Positions 1 through 9,403 of a DNA stretch of 64,000 nucleotides are shown here, one piece after another. Source of the DNA: Fidelibacterota bacterium. Its GTDB lineage: Bacteria; Marinisomatota; Marinisomatia; Marinisomatales; TCS55. The stretch is from NCBI GenBank assembly GCA_004124535.1, contig SCKQ01000004.1, forward strand, positions 1 to 64,000. Reading direction: 5' to 3'. The position numbers were made by a program, and so were the translations under genes. The stretch's first letter is position 1, and every line of letters begins with the position of its first letter. Under the pieces are notes generated by a model, which was not told the DNA's origin, did not search any database, and worked only from the letters and a program-made list of their open reading frames with translations.

Positions 1-311
1 CTCTGGAGTTCTGCCTGGGACAAACGGGATTCATATAATTTGCGCAGAATATCAGATACATTTTCGATCCGATCAGGATTGCGCCAGTAAAGATCAAATA
101 ATTGATCAAACAAGGGAATGAACTTATGGTCCGTAATAAGACAGGCTTTCAGTGCATGGCGAAAGTCGTCTCGATTTAACAGGTCTATTTTCGAACTAGC
201 ATCAATGGCGGTCATAATTTCTCCAGTACCAACACTATAACCAGCCTGGCGAAGGAACCGTCCAAATACAGTTATGGCATCATGGAGTTGGGATTGGACT
301 ACTGTATTCAC
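1..311 (-). CDS. coxE: CoxE-like VWA protein, N-terminal part only
   Basis: Reading the minus strand from a GTG at 309-311 gives an open frame that runs off the window edge (about 103 residues). It contains ITVFGRFLRQAGYSVGTGEI and then RDDFRHALKACLITDHKFIP followed by LFDQLFDLYWRN, which I recognise as the N-terminal part of the CoxE family. These are von Willebrand factor A-type proteins that pair with the MoxR ATPase CoxD. In carboxidotrophs, CoxD and CoxE act in maturing the Mo/Cu site of CO dehydrogenase. The gene starts 10 nt after the stop of the coxD-like gene upstream, so the two are co-transcribed. The VWA domain with its MIDAS motif would lie beyond position 1 and cannot be checked. 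No strong Shine-Dalgarno sequence precedes the GTG, as is common for coupled genes. The start is inferred. Confidence 0.8.
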   Translation of the reverse strand, partial: MNTVVQSQLHDAITVFGRFLRQAGYSVGTGEIMTAIDASSKIDLLNRDDFRHALKACLITDHKFIPLFDQLFDLYWRNPDRIENVSDILRKLYESRLSQAELQ

Positions 312-321
312 AGCAAGTGTA

Positions 322-1242
322 TTAAACGGAAATCAGATTAGCTTCTGCAAATGCGCGCTGGACCAAGCCATGGGTAGTCTCGTTATCCATTTTTTCAATA
401 TCATCCTGGTATTTGAGGAGCGCACCCAATGTATCGGAGGTTATTTCGGTCGATAGTTCCGTTGTGCCCAGTTTTATCAGCGCATTGGCCCAGTCAATCG
501 TTTCGGAAATACCCGGTAGTTTATAAAAATCCTGCTGACGCATAGCCTGGACAAAAGCGACGACCTGCCGGCCGAGAGCATCATTCACTTCGGGAATTTT
601 TCGTTTAATTATTTCAAATTCCTGATCCGCGGATGGATAACTAATCCAATGGTAAAGGCAGCGCCGCTTCAATGCATCATGGATCTCTCTGGTACGATTG
701 GAAGTAATAACTACCACCGGTGGTTTTGTCGCTTTTACAGTTCCGATTTCAGGTATCGAGATTTGATATTCCGAAAGTACCTCTAATAAATAGGCCTCGA
801 ATTCCTCATCTGCCCGATCCAATTCGTCGATCAATAGAACAGGTGGATTATCACCGCTATAATCAATGGCCTGGTATAGGGGCCGTTTAATCAAAAATTC
901 TGAGCCAAAAATTTCCTTTGAAATGTCATCTTTACTCGTTTGGCCCTCCGCTTCCATCATGCGGATTTGCAAAATCTGCCGGGAATAATTCCACTCATAA
1001 ATGGCATTATGTACATCTAAACCCTCATAACACTGCAGTCTAATCAGGTCCGTACCTAGAATTTGGGCCAATACTTTACCCACTTCTGTTTTGCCCACAC
1101 CCGGTTCACCCTCAAGAAAAATGGGTTTTTCCATTCTTAAAGATAAGTAGAGCGATGTAGCCAAAGGCCGATCTGCAATGTAATTATGCTTTTCCAGCCG
1201 ATCCTGAACATTTTCTATAGATTGGATGTTCTTCAAATTCAT
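322..1242 (-). CDS. coxD: MoxR-family AAA+ ATPase (CoxD-like)
   Basis: This 306-residue protein has Walker A GEPGVGKT (45-52), Walker B VLLIDE (135-140) and a sensor segment VVVITSNRTREIHDALKRR, all typical of MoxR AAA+ ATPases. MoxR ATPases work with VWA proteins as metal-insertion or remodelling chaperones. CoxD is the member needed for assembling the CuSMoO2 centre of aerobic CO dehydrogenase. Assignment to CoxD rests on two things: the CoxE-like gene follows 10 nt downstream, and coxMSL with a form I active-site loop diverges 164 bp away. The ATG at 1242 is the first start before the divergent spacer. The protein is cytoplasmic with no membrane segment. The MoxR call is secure; the CoxD role is inferred from context. 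Confidence 0.88.
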   Translation of the reverse strand: MNLKNIQSIENVQDRLEKHNYIADRPLATSLYLSLRMEKPIFLEGEPGVGKTEVGKVLAQILGTDLIRLQCYEGLDVHNAIYEWNYSRQILQIRMMEAEGQTSKDDISKEIFGSEFLIKRPLYQAIDYSGDNPPVLLIDELDRADEEFEAYLLEVLSEYQISIPEIGTVKATKPPVVVITSNRTREIHDALKRRCLYHWISYPSADQEFEIIKRKIPEVNDALGRQVVAFVQAMRQQDFYKLPGISETIDWANALIKLGTTELSTEITSDTLGALLKYQDDIEKMDNETTHGLVQRAFAEANLISV

Positions 1243-1309
1243 GCAGGCAAAAATAGGTCTTTATCACCTAAATGTCAATGGAAGGGCAAATAAATTGATT
1301 GGGTATTCC

Positions 1310-1338
1310 TTGATTATTATTTGGATTATAACTACACT
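1310..1338 (+). promoter_or_regulatory. Candidate promoter for the form I cox operon
   Basis: In the 164-bp spacer between coxD and coxM, TTGATT (1310-1315) and TACACT (1333-1338) are 17 bp apart, a plausible sigma-70-like -35/-10 pair. The leader to the coxM ATG would be about 60 nt and ends in a strong ribosome site (AAGGAGG). Both hexamers match consensus only partly, so this is a weak call. Confidence 0.25.
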
Positions 1339-1406
1339 TCACGGCCCTATTGGAGAGGCCAGCGCACGTTACAGTACGAGAGGATAAATAGAAAAGGAGG
1401 CGTACT

Positions 1407-2294
1407 ATGATCCCAGGATCATTTGACTATCATGCACCTGCAACCTTGGATGAGGCCATCAAACTGCTTGGTGAACTTGGCGAAGACGCTAAAATCCTTG
1501 CCGGCGGACATAGCCTGATCCCCATGATGAAACTGCGTCTTGCAGAACCAACCAACCTTGTCGATATAAATGGACTTTCCGATCTCAACTATATTAAAGA
1601 AGAGAATGGATACCTTTGTATCGGCGCTATGACACGCGAAGCTACGCTCGAAACATCAGATTTGGTTGCAGAAAAATATCCCATTTTAAAAGATACTTCG
1701 GAGGTCATCGCTGATCCATTGGTGCGCAATATGGCAACTGTTGGCGGCAATATTGCCCACGGCGATCCAGCCAATGATCATCCGGCAACCATGGTCGCCC
1801 TTGGCGCAGAAGTTGTCATAAAAGGACCAGGAGGAATTTTCGGCAATCGAGAGCGTACAATCGCAATTGATGACTTTTTCAAGGGGCCACTCATGACAGC
1901 CCTTGAACAAAATGAGATTCTGACCGAATTAAGAATCCCGATGAATGATGGCAAATCAGGTGCTGCATATAAAAAGCTGGAACGAAAAGTAGGTGACTAC
2001 GCCATTGCCGGTGCGGCCGCCGCACTCCGATTTGATGGCGATAACTGCACTAGTGCCGGAATTGCCCTCACCAATGTTGGGCCGACTCCCATACGCGCTA
2101 TGGAAGCACAGGATGCATTGGTGGGTACTACCGTTTCGCAGGAAGACGCGGATAAGGCGGCGGAACTGGCAGCAGCCGCTTCCCAGCCGGTCGGAGATCA
2201 TCGTGGTTCAGAAGAGTATAAGCGTGCAATGGTAAAAACCCTGACTGCCAGGGCGATCATGCTTGCAAAAGAAAGAGCCGAAGGAGGAAATTGA
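1407..2294 (+). CDS. coxM: CO dehydrogenase medium (FAD) subunit
   Basis: A 295-residue FAD-binding subunit of the molybdenum hydroxylase family. The two flavin-binding motifs are AGGHS (32-36) and TVGGN (111-115), and the C-terminal CODH flavoprotein domain follows ([18 protein letters not shown] region). It passes electrons from the [2Fe-2S] clusters of CoxS to the respiratory chain. Length matches known CoxM (about 290). An AAGGAGG sequence precedes the ATG by 7 nt. It is the first gene of a coxM-S-L operon, the order typical of form I CO dehydrogenase, and ends just before coxS. The family is certain; the CO-specific role depends on the CoxL loop downstream. Confidence 0.93.
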   Translation: MIPGSFDYHAPATLDEAIKLLGELGEDAKILAGGHSLIPMMKLRLAEPTNLVDINGLSDLNYIKEENGYLCIGAMTREATLETSDLVAEKYPILKDTSEVIADPLVRNMATVGGNIAHGDPANDHPATMVALGAEVVIKGPGGIFGNRERTIAIDDFFKGPLMTALEQNEILTELRIPMNDGKSGAAYKKLERKVGDYAIAGAAAALRFDGDNCTSAGIALTNVGPTPIRAMEAQDALVGTTVSQEDADKAAELAAAASQPVGDHRGSEEYKRAMVKTLTARAIMLAKERAEGGN

Positions 2295-2295
2295 T

Positions 2296-2781
2296 ATGGC
2301 TACCCAATCGATTACAGTAACGATTAATGGTGAAGCCAAAAGTGCTGAGGTAGAAGACCGGCTGCTTTTGGTCCATTTAATTCGGGATAATTGCGGCCTG
2401 ACAGGAACCCACATTGGCTGCGACACAACCCATTGCGGGGCCTGCACCGTTCTGCTGGATGGAACAGCGGTCAAATCCTGTACCGTATTTGCCGTACAGG
2501 CCAATGGCCGTGAGGTGACTACCATTGAAGGCATGGTTCAAAATGGAGATCTACATCCCCTTCAGGCAGGATTTATGGAAGAGCATGGCCTGCAGTGCGG
2601 TTTCTGCACCCCAGGAATGATCATGGCAAGTAAGGCTTTGCTTGATAAGAATCCGAACCCCACAGACGATGAAATCCGCTGGGGAATTTCGGGCAACTTA
2701 TGCCGGTGTACCGGTTATATGAATATTGTGAAAGCGGTGCAATACGCTTCGAATAAACTTCAAGAAACTCCCGCAGAGTAA
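2296..2781 (+). CDS. coxS: CO dehydrogenase small [2Fe-2S] subunit
   Basis: 161 residues from the ATG at 2296, which has AAGGAGG 8 nt upstream and lies 1 nt after the coxM stop. An in-frame start further upstream is possible but would overlap coxM by 32 nt and has no ribosome site. The N-terminal plant-ferredoxin-type cluster is held by Cys42, Cys47, Cys50 and Cys62 (CDTTHCGAC). The second cluster is held by Cys101, Cys104, Cys136 and Cys138 (CGFC and CRC), in the helical domain close to molybdopterin. All eight ligands are present. It carries electrons from the Mo/Cu site in CoxL to FAD in CoxM. Length and motifs match CoxS fully. Confidence 0.94.
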   Translation: MATQSITVTINGEAKSAEVEDRLLLVHLIRDNCGLTGTHIGCDTTHCGACTVLLDGTAVKSCTVFAVQANGREVTTIEGMVQNGDLHPLQAGFMEEHGLQCGFCTPGMIMASKALLDKNPNPTDDEIRWGISGNLCRCTGYMNIVKAVQYASNKLQETPAE

Positions 2782-2792
2782 GGAGGCGAGAA

Positions 2793-5159
2793 ATGGCTGA
2801 ACCGAGAACATCATTTGAAATCGGCGGAATGGGACATTCCGTAAAACGTAAGGAAGACCCCCGATTCATTCGGGGTCAAGGTAAATTTATAGACGATATT
2901 GTTCGACCGGGTATGGTTTTCATGGACATTGTACGCAGTCCCTATGCCCATGCCAAGATCAAAAGTATTAATACCGAGAAAGCACTTGCACTTCCGGGTG
3001 TAGCTGCCGTCATCACGGGTGAGACATTGAAAGAATACAACCTGCACATGATGCCTACCTTAATGTCGGACACCCAAATGGTGCTGCCGGTGGAAAAGGT
3101 TTGTTATCAATCCCAGGAGGTTGCTGCTGTGGTTGCCACTGATCGGTACAGTGCGGCTGATGGCGTAGAACTCGTTGAAGTGGAATATGAGCCGCTTCCA
3201 GTTGTTACAGACCCGTTTAAGGCAACCGCTAAGGATGCACCGATTATTCGCGATGATAAGGAAGGCCAGGACTCTAACCATATATTTCATTGGGAATCAG
3301 GTGACAAGAAAGGAACGGCCCAGGCCTTTAAAGATGCTGATGTGACTGTGAAACAGGATATTTACCTGCCGCGCATTCATGTGGCCTCCATCGAAACCTG
3401 CGGCTGTGTGTCAGAATTTGACAGTGTTACTGGCCAACTCACAGTCTGGATGACCACGCAGGCACCCCATGCAATTCGTACAGTATTAGCACTCGTTGCA
3501 GGACATGTTGGTCTTCAAGAAGATAAAATTAGGGTTATTTCTCCGGATATTGGCGGTGGGTTTGGCGGTAAGGTTCCTGTTTATCCTGGTTATGTAATCG
3601 CTATTGCAGCATCTGTGGTGACAGGTCTTCCAATAAAGTGGATTGAAGATCGCCGAGAAAACTTGCAGGCTGATTCTTTTGCCCGCGATTATCACATGAC
3701 CTGCGAGATTGCGGCTGACAAAGACGGCACCATGAAAGCTTTACGAATCAAAACCCTGGCTGACCATGGCTATGCTGATGCCGCTTGCAATCCGTCAAAA
3801 TGGCCAGCAGGTCTGTTTTCCATCTGCACCGGCTCTTACGACTTCAAGAACGCCTTCACCGAGGTTGATGGTGTTTACACCAACAAACCCCCGGGCGGCA
3901 TTGCCTATCGTTGCTCGTTCCGCGTCACCGAAGCAGTGCATGCCATCGAACGGATGGTAGACATGTTAGCTGACGATCTTGACATGGATCCAGCAGAACT
4001 CCGCTTGAAGAACTTCATTCCTTCCAACGCCTTTCCATACAAGTCTCCTATGGGATGGGAATATGATAGTGGCAATTATGAAGGGGCCCTGAAGCTGGCC
4101 ATGAAAAATATTGGCTATGAAGCACTCCTGAAAGAACAGAAAGAGAAGCGGGATCGTGGCGAACTGATGGGTATTGGAATTTCCAGTTTTACCGAGGTTG
4201 TCGGTGCTGGTAATTCCAAGGATTTCGATATTCTCGGTATCAAGATGTTCGACAGCTCTGAGATTCGGATTCATCCCACCGGGAAGGTTACCGCCCGCTT
4301 TGGGACTAAATCACAGGGACAAGGGCATGAAACCACCTATGCACAAATCATTGCAGAAGAACTTGGCATTCCTGTGTCGGATATCTCCGTTGAAGAAGGC
4401 GACACCGATACAGCCCCTTACGGTCTTGGCACCTACGCCAGCCGTTCGACACCTGTGGCAGGGGCAGCCGGAGCGATGGCTTGTCGGAAAATCCGGGACA
4501 AGGCCAAGAAAATCGCCGCCCATCTCTTGGAGGTGAGTGTAGATGACCTGGAGTGGGAGCCCGGGAAATTCTCTGTGAAAGGTATACCGAAGAAAGCATC
4601 CACTATCCAGGATGTCGCCTTTGCCGCCTACACCAACCATCCCCAGGGAATGGAGGCGGGACTAGAAGCCGTTTCCTACTATGATCCGCCAAATATGACG
4701 TTTCCCTTCGGTAGTTACATCTGCGTGGTGGACATCGACAGCGGAACGGGGGAAGTTAAGATTCGCCGCTTTATGGCTGTGGATGACTGCGGCAATATCA
4801 TCAACCCCATGATTGTCGAAGGTCAGATTCATGGCGGCTTAACCATGGGAATCGCTCCTGCCCTGCTGGAAGAAATTTCCTATGATGAAGAAGGAAATAT
4901 GACTGGTGGTAGCTTCATGGAATACTTGGTACCAACTGCTGTTGAAACTCCTCATTGGGAAACGGATAAAACATGCACACCATCTCCTCATCATCCCTTG
5001 GGTGCTAAAGGTGTGGGTGAATCCGCAACCGTAGGCGCGCCGCCGGCCGTAGCTAATGCTGTTGTGGATGCTTTATCACACCTTGGAGTAAAACATCTGG
5101 ATATTCCCATCACACCGGAAAAGGTGTGGCGTGCAATCCATAAGCGGGACGCTACCTAA
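2793..5159 (+). CDS. coxL: Form I aerobic CO dehydrogenase large subunit
   Basis: 788 residues, close to the usual 800-810. The active-site loop at 371-377 reads AYRCSFR, the diagnostic AYXCSFR of form I (true) CO dehydrogenase. Cys374 would bind copper of the Mo-S-Cu centre. The glycine-rich segment GGGFGGK lies near residue 250. The C-terminal GAKGVGES places Glu743 where the catalytic glutamate of the family is expected. It oxidises CO with water to CO2, using molybdopterin cytosine dinucleotide. An AAGGAGG stands a few bases before the ATG, 11 nt after coxS. coxG follows, and coxD and coxE diverge upstream, so the locus has the accessory genes needed for a mature enzyme. This is the strongest functional call in the window. 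Confidence 0.95.
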   Translation: MAEPRTSFEIGGMGHSVKRKEDPRFIRGQGKFIDDIVRPGMVFMDIVRSPYAHAKIKSINTEKALALPGVAAVITGETLKEYNLHMMPTLMSDTQMVLPVEKVCYQSQEVAAVVATDRYSAADGVELVEVEYEPLPVVTDPFKATAKDAPIIRDDKEGQDSNHIFHWESGDKKGTAQAFKDADVTVKQDIYLPRIHVASIETCGCVSEFDSVTGQLTVWMTTQAPHAIRTVLALVAGHVGLQEDKIRVISPDIGGGFGGKVPVYPGYVIAIAASVVTGLPIKWIEDRRENLQADSFARDYHMTCEIAADKDGTMKALRIKTLADHGYADAACNPSKWPAGLFSICTGSYDFKNAFTEVDGVYTNKPPGGIAYRCSFRVTEAVHAIERMVDMLADDLDMDPAELRLKNFIPSNAFPYKSPMGWEYDSGNYEGALKLAMKNIGYEALLKEQKEKRDRGELMGIGISSFTEVVGAGNSKDFDILGIKMFDSSEIRIHPTGKVTARFGTKSQGQGHETTYAQIIAEELGIPVSDISVEEGDTDTAPYGLGTYASRSTPVAGAAGAMACRKIRDKAKKIAAHLLEVSVDDLEWEPGKFSVKGIPKKASTIQDVAFAAYTNHPQGMEAGLEAVSYYDPPNMTFPFGSYICVVDIDSGTGEVKIRRFMAVDDCGNIINPMIVEGQIHGGLTMGIAPALLEEISYDEEGNMTGGSFMEYLVPTAVETPHWETDKTCTPSPHHPLGAKGVGESATVGAPPAVANAVVDALSHLGVKHLDIPITPEKVWRAIHKRDAT

Positions 5160-5181
5160 AGCTTAAAAACAGAGAAAGCGC

Positions 5182-5757
5182 ATGAAAGTTAAAATCTCAA
5201 AAACCTTTTTTATCCGTGCGTCCATAAATGATGTCTGGGATTTCATGACAGATATTAAAAGTGTTTCAAGTTGTATTCCCGGAGCACAATACAATGAATC
5301 CCTAGAAGATAATGAGCATTCAGTTATGCTAACTGTAAAAGTAGGTCCAATTAAATCCAGTTATCGAAGTAAAGTTGCTATTAAATCCCTTGATAAATCA
5401 AACTATACTATGGAAATAGAAGGAAGTGGTACGGATACAAAAGGTAAAGGTGGTGCGAATATGGAAATGACTGGAAAACTAATAGATAATGGTGACGGGA
5501 CTACAGGAGTGACCGGTGAATCAACGGTCACAATTCAGGGCATGCTAGCTCAATTTGGTTCACGAATGATAGAGGACGTCTCTAACCAGCTATTTGTCCA
5601 ATTCACTGAAACTTTGTGTACAAAATTAGAAGGAAATGGTAACAATATTGAAAGTATTAAATCGAAGTCAGATAATACGTTAAGCGGTACTGCTGTAGCC
5701 GGGGCAGCCATAAAGGGTGCTGTTGGGAGAATCATGGGTGCATTTAATAAAAAATAA
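5182..5757 (+). CDS. coxG: CoxG-like SRPBCC-fold protein
   Basis: 191 residues with the CoxG/SRPBCC (START-like) fold over about residues 1-150. Supporting segments are SSCIPGAQYNE, KVGPIKSSY and the C-terminal QFGSRMIEDVSNQLF. CoxG family proteins in carboxidotrophs are reported to recruit CO dehydrogenase to the cytoplasmic membrane. The C-terminal tail (about 150-191) is rich in Ala and Gly (AVAGAAIKGAVGRIMGAF) and looks amphipathic, which fits membrane association. It starts 22 nt after coxL, and its stop overlaps the start of the next gene by one base (TAATG). The family call is firm; the membrane-recruitment role comes from homologues. Confidence 0.88.
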   Translation: MKVKISKTFFIRASINDVWDFMTDIKSVSSCIPGAQYNESLEDNEHSVMLTVKVGPIKSSYRSKVAIKSLDKSNYTMEIEGSGTDTKGKGGANMEMTGKLIDNGDGTTGVTGESTVTIQGMLAQFGSRMIEDVSNQLFVQFTETLCTKLEGNGNNIESIKSKSDNTLSGTAVAGAAIKGAVGRIMGAFNKK

Positions 5758-6713
5758 TGGCAAAGAATTTTAACTGGATACAACGTATAGCTGAACTTGA
5801 AAATGCGGGCAAACCTTTTGCAATTGCAACTGTTATTGATACTGTCGCACCTACATCCGCTAAACCTACGGCAAAGGCAATTATTAACGTTGATGGTAAA
5901 TTAGAGGGCTGGATAGGCGGCGGTTGTTCTCAAGATATTATTATAGAAGAAGCGCTTAAATGCATCAATACTGGGAAATCCGTTCTAATCCGACTAAGTC
6001 CCAATGAATTAAATGATGAAACTCATTCCTTTAAAAAAAATTTTCTCATGGCCTGTGAAAGTGAAGGAACGTTGGAATTTCATCTTGAACCAGTATTACC
6101 AATGAAAAAAATGATAATATACGGCACTACACCTTCAGCGGAAACACTAGCGAATATGGGCAAATTATTGAACTACGATATATTGGTAATGGGTAATAAC
6201 GCCGATAAATTATCATTATTAGATGGTATAAATACTCGTAATGAATTTGAATCAATTGATGGTGCTTCTTATGCAATTGTAGCCACCCAAGGAAAAGGTG
6301 ATATGCGGTCAATTCAATCAGCAATCGCTTCTGATCCCGAGTACTTGGCACTCATTGCTAGTAAAAGAAAAGGCGACAAGTTAATGAAACGCCTCTTAAA
6401 AAAAGGGACAAACAAAAATGATTTGGAAAAAATTAAATATCCTGCTGGGCTTGATATCGGTGCACTCACACCCCAGGAAATAGCAACTTCAATTATGGCT
6501 GAAATAATTCAAGTAAGTAGACCGGACCTTGAAGAAGAAACGATTGTGGATTTTATGAAAGTAAAAGAAGGACAGGAAAAAGACCCTATTTGCGGAATGG
6601 GTGTTGATACGAAGAATGCTGAGCATCTAACTGAGTACAATGGTGAAAAATACTATTTCTGCTGCAGTGGATGCCTAGAAAAATTTGAATCTGAACCTGC
6701 AGTTTACGTATAA
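5757..6713 (+). CDS. XdhC/CoxF-type maturation protein fused to a YHS domain
   Basis: 318 residues. The N-terminal XdhC_CoxI domain (about 15-75) has the hallmark GGCSQ at 55-59. A Rossmann-like XdhC domain follows around 118-215. The last 44 residues form a YHS domain: DPICGM near 276-281, then YYFCCSGC at about 299-306 and a final aromatic tail. XdhC proteins bind molybdenum cofactor and assist its sulfuration and insertion; CoxF of carboxidotrophs belongs here. YHS domains are small Cys-containing modules found in copper-handling ATPases and other metal proteins. A metal-binding module on a CO dehydrogenase maturation factor is suggestive, because the mature site needs copper. That role is inference. 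The start overlaps the coxG stop. AT content is somewhat higher than in coxL. Confidence 0.85.
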   Translation: MAKNFNWIQRIAELENAGKPFAIATVIDTVAPTSAKPTAKAIINVDGKLEGWIGGGCSQDIIIEEALKCINTGKSVLIRLSPNELNDETHSFKKNFLMACESEGTLEFHLEPVLPMKKMIIYGTTPSAETLANMGKLLNYDILVMGNNADKLSLLDGINTRNEFESIDGASYAIVATQGKGDMRSIQSAIASDPEYLALIASKRKGDKLMKRLLKKGTNKNDLEKIKYPAGLDIGALTPQEIATSIMAEIIQVSRPDLEEETIVDFMKVKEGQEKDPICGMGVDTKNAEHLTEYNGEKYYFCCSGCLEKFESEPAVYV

Positions 6714-6732
6714 AAATTAATTTTTTCTTAGA

Positions 6733-6770
6733 AGACCATTCTAATATCTGGTCTCTGAGCTCTTTTTAGT
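6733..6770. terminator. Weak hairpin between convergent genes
   Basis: AGACCA (6733-6738) pairs with TGGTCT (6749-6754) across a 10-nt loop. A T-rich stretch (CTCTTTTTAG) follows on the plus strand. The site lies in the 57-bp gap between the XdhC-YHS gene and the convergent acyl-CoA synthetase gene. The stem is only 6 bp, so termination strength is doubtful. Confidence 0.4.
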
Positions 6771-8684
6771 TTATTTATTCGATCGCGGTTGGAACGCTTT
6801 CCCGATTCCAAGACTATGCAGCGTTTCTTTAATTTCATCTAGGATAGCAGGATCATCAATCGTGGGTGGTATCGCAGCTTTCCCTTCATCTGCCAAACTG
6901 CGGATGGTTTTTCTCAGAATTTTACCTGACCTGGTTTTGGGTAATCTTTTCACAATCGCAGCCTGTTTGAAATTCGCAATGGCACCAATATTGCTGCGGA
7001 TAATCTGTACCAATTCAGGCACTAAAATATCATTTTCAATTGTGTACCCATCCTTAAGTACAACAAATCCAGCTGGGACCTGCCCTTTCATTTCATCCTC
7101 GATGCCAACCACAGCACATTCTGCCACGGCCTCGTGGCCACCAATCAATTCTTCCATTTCGCCGGTGGACAATCTGTGGCCAGCGACATTAATGACATCG
7201 TCTGTTCTTCCCATTACAAATACATAGCCATCCTCATCCTTATAGCCGCCATCACCGGTCAGGTAAAAACCGGGGAAATCTGAGATATAGGAATTTTTAT
7301 ACCGCTCATCATCATCCCATAAAGTAGGCAGACATCCGGGAGGCAGTGGCAGTTTGATGACTATGCTTCCTGTGTCGCCTGTTTCAGTTTCCTTTCCATT
7401 TTTATCCAACACTTTTACATCGAATCCCGGTACAGGTACTGTGGCAGATCCCATTTTTATTTCTTTCAATTCCATGCCCAGCATGTTAGCGCAGATCGGC
7501 CAGCCCGTTTCAGTCTGCCACCAATGGTCAATCACCGGACAGGCCAACATACCGGTTAACCATTCATAGGTTGGCGGATCAAGGCGTTCACCGGCAAGGA
7601 ATACAGATTCTAATAATGACAAATCATAGGCATCTTTATAATTCCCTCTGGGATCTTCTTTCTTAATAGCCCGAAAAGCTGTTGGAGCTGTAAAAAAGGA
7701 TTTTACCTTGTGTTCTGACATTACCCTCCAGAAGGCGCCAGGATCAGGTGTTCTTACTGGTTTTCCTTCAAAAAGGACCGTGGTACATCCACGAATTAAA
7801 GGAGCATAAACAATGTAAGAATGGCCTACAATCCAACCCACGTCTGAAGCAGCCCAATACACATCCCCTGGATTCACATCATAAATGGCTTCCATACTGT
7901 AATTCAGTGCAACAGCATGACCACCATTATCGCGTACGATTCCTTTGGATTTTCCCGTCGTACCCGAAGTGTAAAGTATATATAAAGGATCTGTAGCCTG
8001 TAAAGGGATACATTCATGGGGACTGGCCTGATCTAGGAGTTCCTGCCAATTGTGGTCCCTCCCTTCTACCATTGTGCAATCAGCCTGAGGACGCTTTAGA
8101 ATTACTGTATGTGCCGGCTTATTTTTTGCGGATTCAATAGCAGCATCGAGAAGTGGCTTATACGGAATTACATTTGTGAATTCGATCCCGCAGGTAGCGG
8201 AGACAATCACTTTCGGTTTGGCATCATCGATCCTGATCGCTAGTTCATTGGAAGCAAAACCGCCGAACACGACTGAGTGAATCGCACCTACTCTCGCACA
8301 AGCCAACATGGCGATAACTGCTTCAGGTACCATAGGCATATAAATGATAACACGATCTCCTTTTCCAACTCCAAGATCCACCAATGCACCGGCAAAAAGT
8401 GCAGTCTGTTCTAAAAGTTGATCATAAGTAAATGTCTGTTTTTGATCTGTTACAGGAGAATCATAAATAAGTGCAGGCTGGTTCCCCCGGCCATTGTTCA
8501 CGTGTTGATCAAGTGCTAGATAGCATGTGTTAAGGGAACCACCCTCGAACCACCGATAAAAACCACGTTCATCCTGCGTTAGTATTTTTTCCGGGAATTT
8601 AAACCAATCTATCTTTTCAGCCTGTCTAAACCAGAACTGTTCTGGTTTTTCTATTGATTGGCGAAAATCACTCGAGTAAGACAT
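6771..8684 (-). CDS. prpE: Propionyl-CoA synthetase-like acyl-CoA ligase
   Basis: 637 residues, an AMP-forming short-chain acyl-CoA synthetase. It has the adenylate loop YTSGTTGKSKG (238-248) followed by IVRDNGGHAVAL, which is more like PrpE/ACSS3 than acetyl-CoA synthetase Acs. The A8/A10 region has GRTDDVINVAGHRLSTGEME and the catalytic lysine of RSGK at 588. Length equals PrpE (about 630). It activates propionate or a related short acid to the CoA thioester in the cytoplasm. It is the last gene of a minus-strand series beginning with the form II molybdenum hydroxylase. The 115-bp gap upstream leaves open its own promoter. Substrate cannot be read from sequence; acetate or another C2-C4 acid is possible. 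Confidence 0.85.
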   Translation of the reverse strand: MSYSSDFRQSIEKPEQFWFRQAEKIDWFKFPEKILTQDERGFYRWFEGGSLNTCYLALDQHVNNGRGNQPALIYDSPVTDQKQTFTYDQLLEQTALFAGALVDLGVGKGDRVIIYMPMVPEAVIAMLACARVGAIHSVVFGGFASNELAIRIDDAKPKVIVSATCGIEFTNVIPYKPLLDAAIESAKNKPAHTVILKRPQADCTMVEGRDHNWQELLDQASPHECIPLQATDPLYILYTSGTTGKSKGIVRDNGGHAVALNYSMEAIYDVNPGDVYWAASDVGWIVGHSYIVYAPLIRGCTTVLFEGKPVRTPDPGAFWRVMSEHKVKSFFTAPTAFRAIKKEDPRGNYKDAYDLSLLESVFLAGERLDPPTYEWLTGMLACPVIDHWWQTETGWPICANMLGMELKEIKMGSATVPVPGFDVKVLDKNGKETETGDTGSIVIKLPLPPGCLPTLWDDDERYKNSYISDFPGFYLTGDGGYKDEDGYVFVMGRTDDVINVAGHRLSTGEMEELIGGHEAVAECAVVGIEDEMKGQVPAGFVVLKDGYTIENDILVPELVQIIRSNIGAIANFKQAAIVKRLPKTRSGKILRKTIRSLADEGKAAIPPTIDDPAILDEIKETLHSLGIGKAFQPRSNK

Positions 8685-8799
8685 TAGCGTTTCCTCGCTG
8701 CACTATTTCGTCTTGATATACCACAACAACAGCGGCGGCAGGTGCTTCCGCTTCCGGTAACATCTACGTTATATTTCTACTCTTTTCTTGTGGTTTTTC

Positions 8800-9300
8800 T
8801 TACTGCCAGATTCCAGTTACCACGAACTGTATGTAACCTGTCCCAATGGCGCACACAATGAGCCAGTAGCCGACAATATTCCCCTCTACTTTTCCTGCCA
8901 ACAACCTGTTGAACAAGAGCACTAGAATGCCATATGCAACAAAAGTCAGAAAAACAGGATCGGTGAATGCTGTTCCCCCTCGAAACATTGCCACAAGGAC
9001 TACTACTTGGTTTAGGAAAACGAGAAGACACAGATTCCCTAATGGTCCAGCGGCAAGTCCCTTGGCCTGCATAAAATAAAAGCCAAGGAGTACGAGGCCG
9101 TACATTCCTGTCGTCATAGATAGAAGGGCGCTGTCTGGTTGAGTCCAACCAAACCAGATGGCAGTGATGATTAACCCGAGGCCGCCATATAGACTGCCCA
9201 CCGTGCCAACCATCGGCCCATCATTTTCATCTCCTTTCAGGAGGTTCAGCGCATTCGCCCACAAGGCGAAGTTGAGTGTTGTCATTCCAAATGCTAACAT
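8800..9300 (-). CDS. Small six-helix membrane protein, possibly AmiS/UreI- or SatP-like
   Basis: 166 residues, almost entirely hydrophobic, with about six predicted transmembrane segments and short loops. I do not recognise it with certainty. The spacing of GMTTLNFALWANAL, GSLYGGLGLIITAIW and the later MYGLVLLGF recalls two small channel or transporter families: AmiS/UreI (amide and urea channels, about 170-200 residues) and GPR1/FUN34/YaaH (SatP acetate-succinate permeases). Either would suit the neighbours, since an amidohydrolase gene lies upstream and a short-chain acyl-CoA ligase gene downstream. It would import or equilibrate a small uncharged or acid substrate. An overlapping antisense-looking frame (8777-9148) is a shadow. 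Confidence 0.45.
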   Translation of the reverse strand: MLAFGMTTLNFALWANALNLLKGDENDGPMVGTVGSLYGGLGLIITAIWFGWTQPDSALLSMTTGMYGLVLLGFYFMQAKGLAAGPLGNLCLLVFLNQVVVLVAMFRGGTAFTDPVFLTFVAYGILVLLFNRLLAGKVEGNIVGYWLIVCAIGTGYIQFVVTGIWQ

Positions 9301-9403
9301 AGATAATCTCCTTTATTTAGTTGTTTCAGAAATTCCGCACAGGTTATTATCGGAAATGGATGAGGAAAACCTTCTCATCTCTGTCAAAAACCTGCGATGA
9401 TTC

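Noticed and set aside
8668..8763. Small minus-strand frame of 31 codons (MLPEAEAPAAA...) between the membrane protein and PrpE-like genes
   Set aside because: No ribosome site, overlaps the start of the next gene, low-complexity sequence and no recognisable family.
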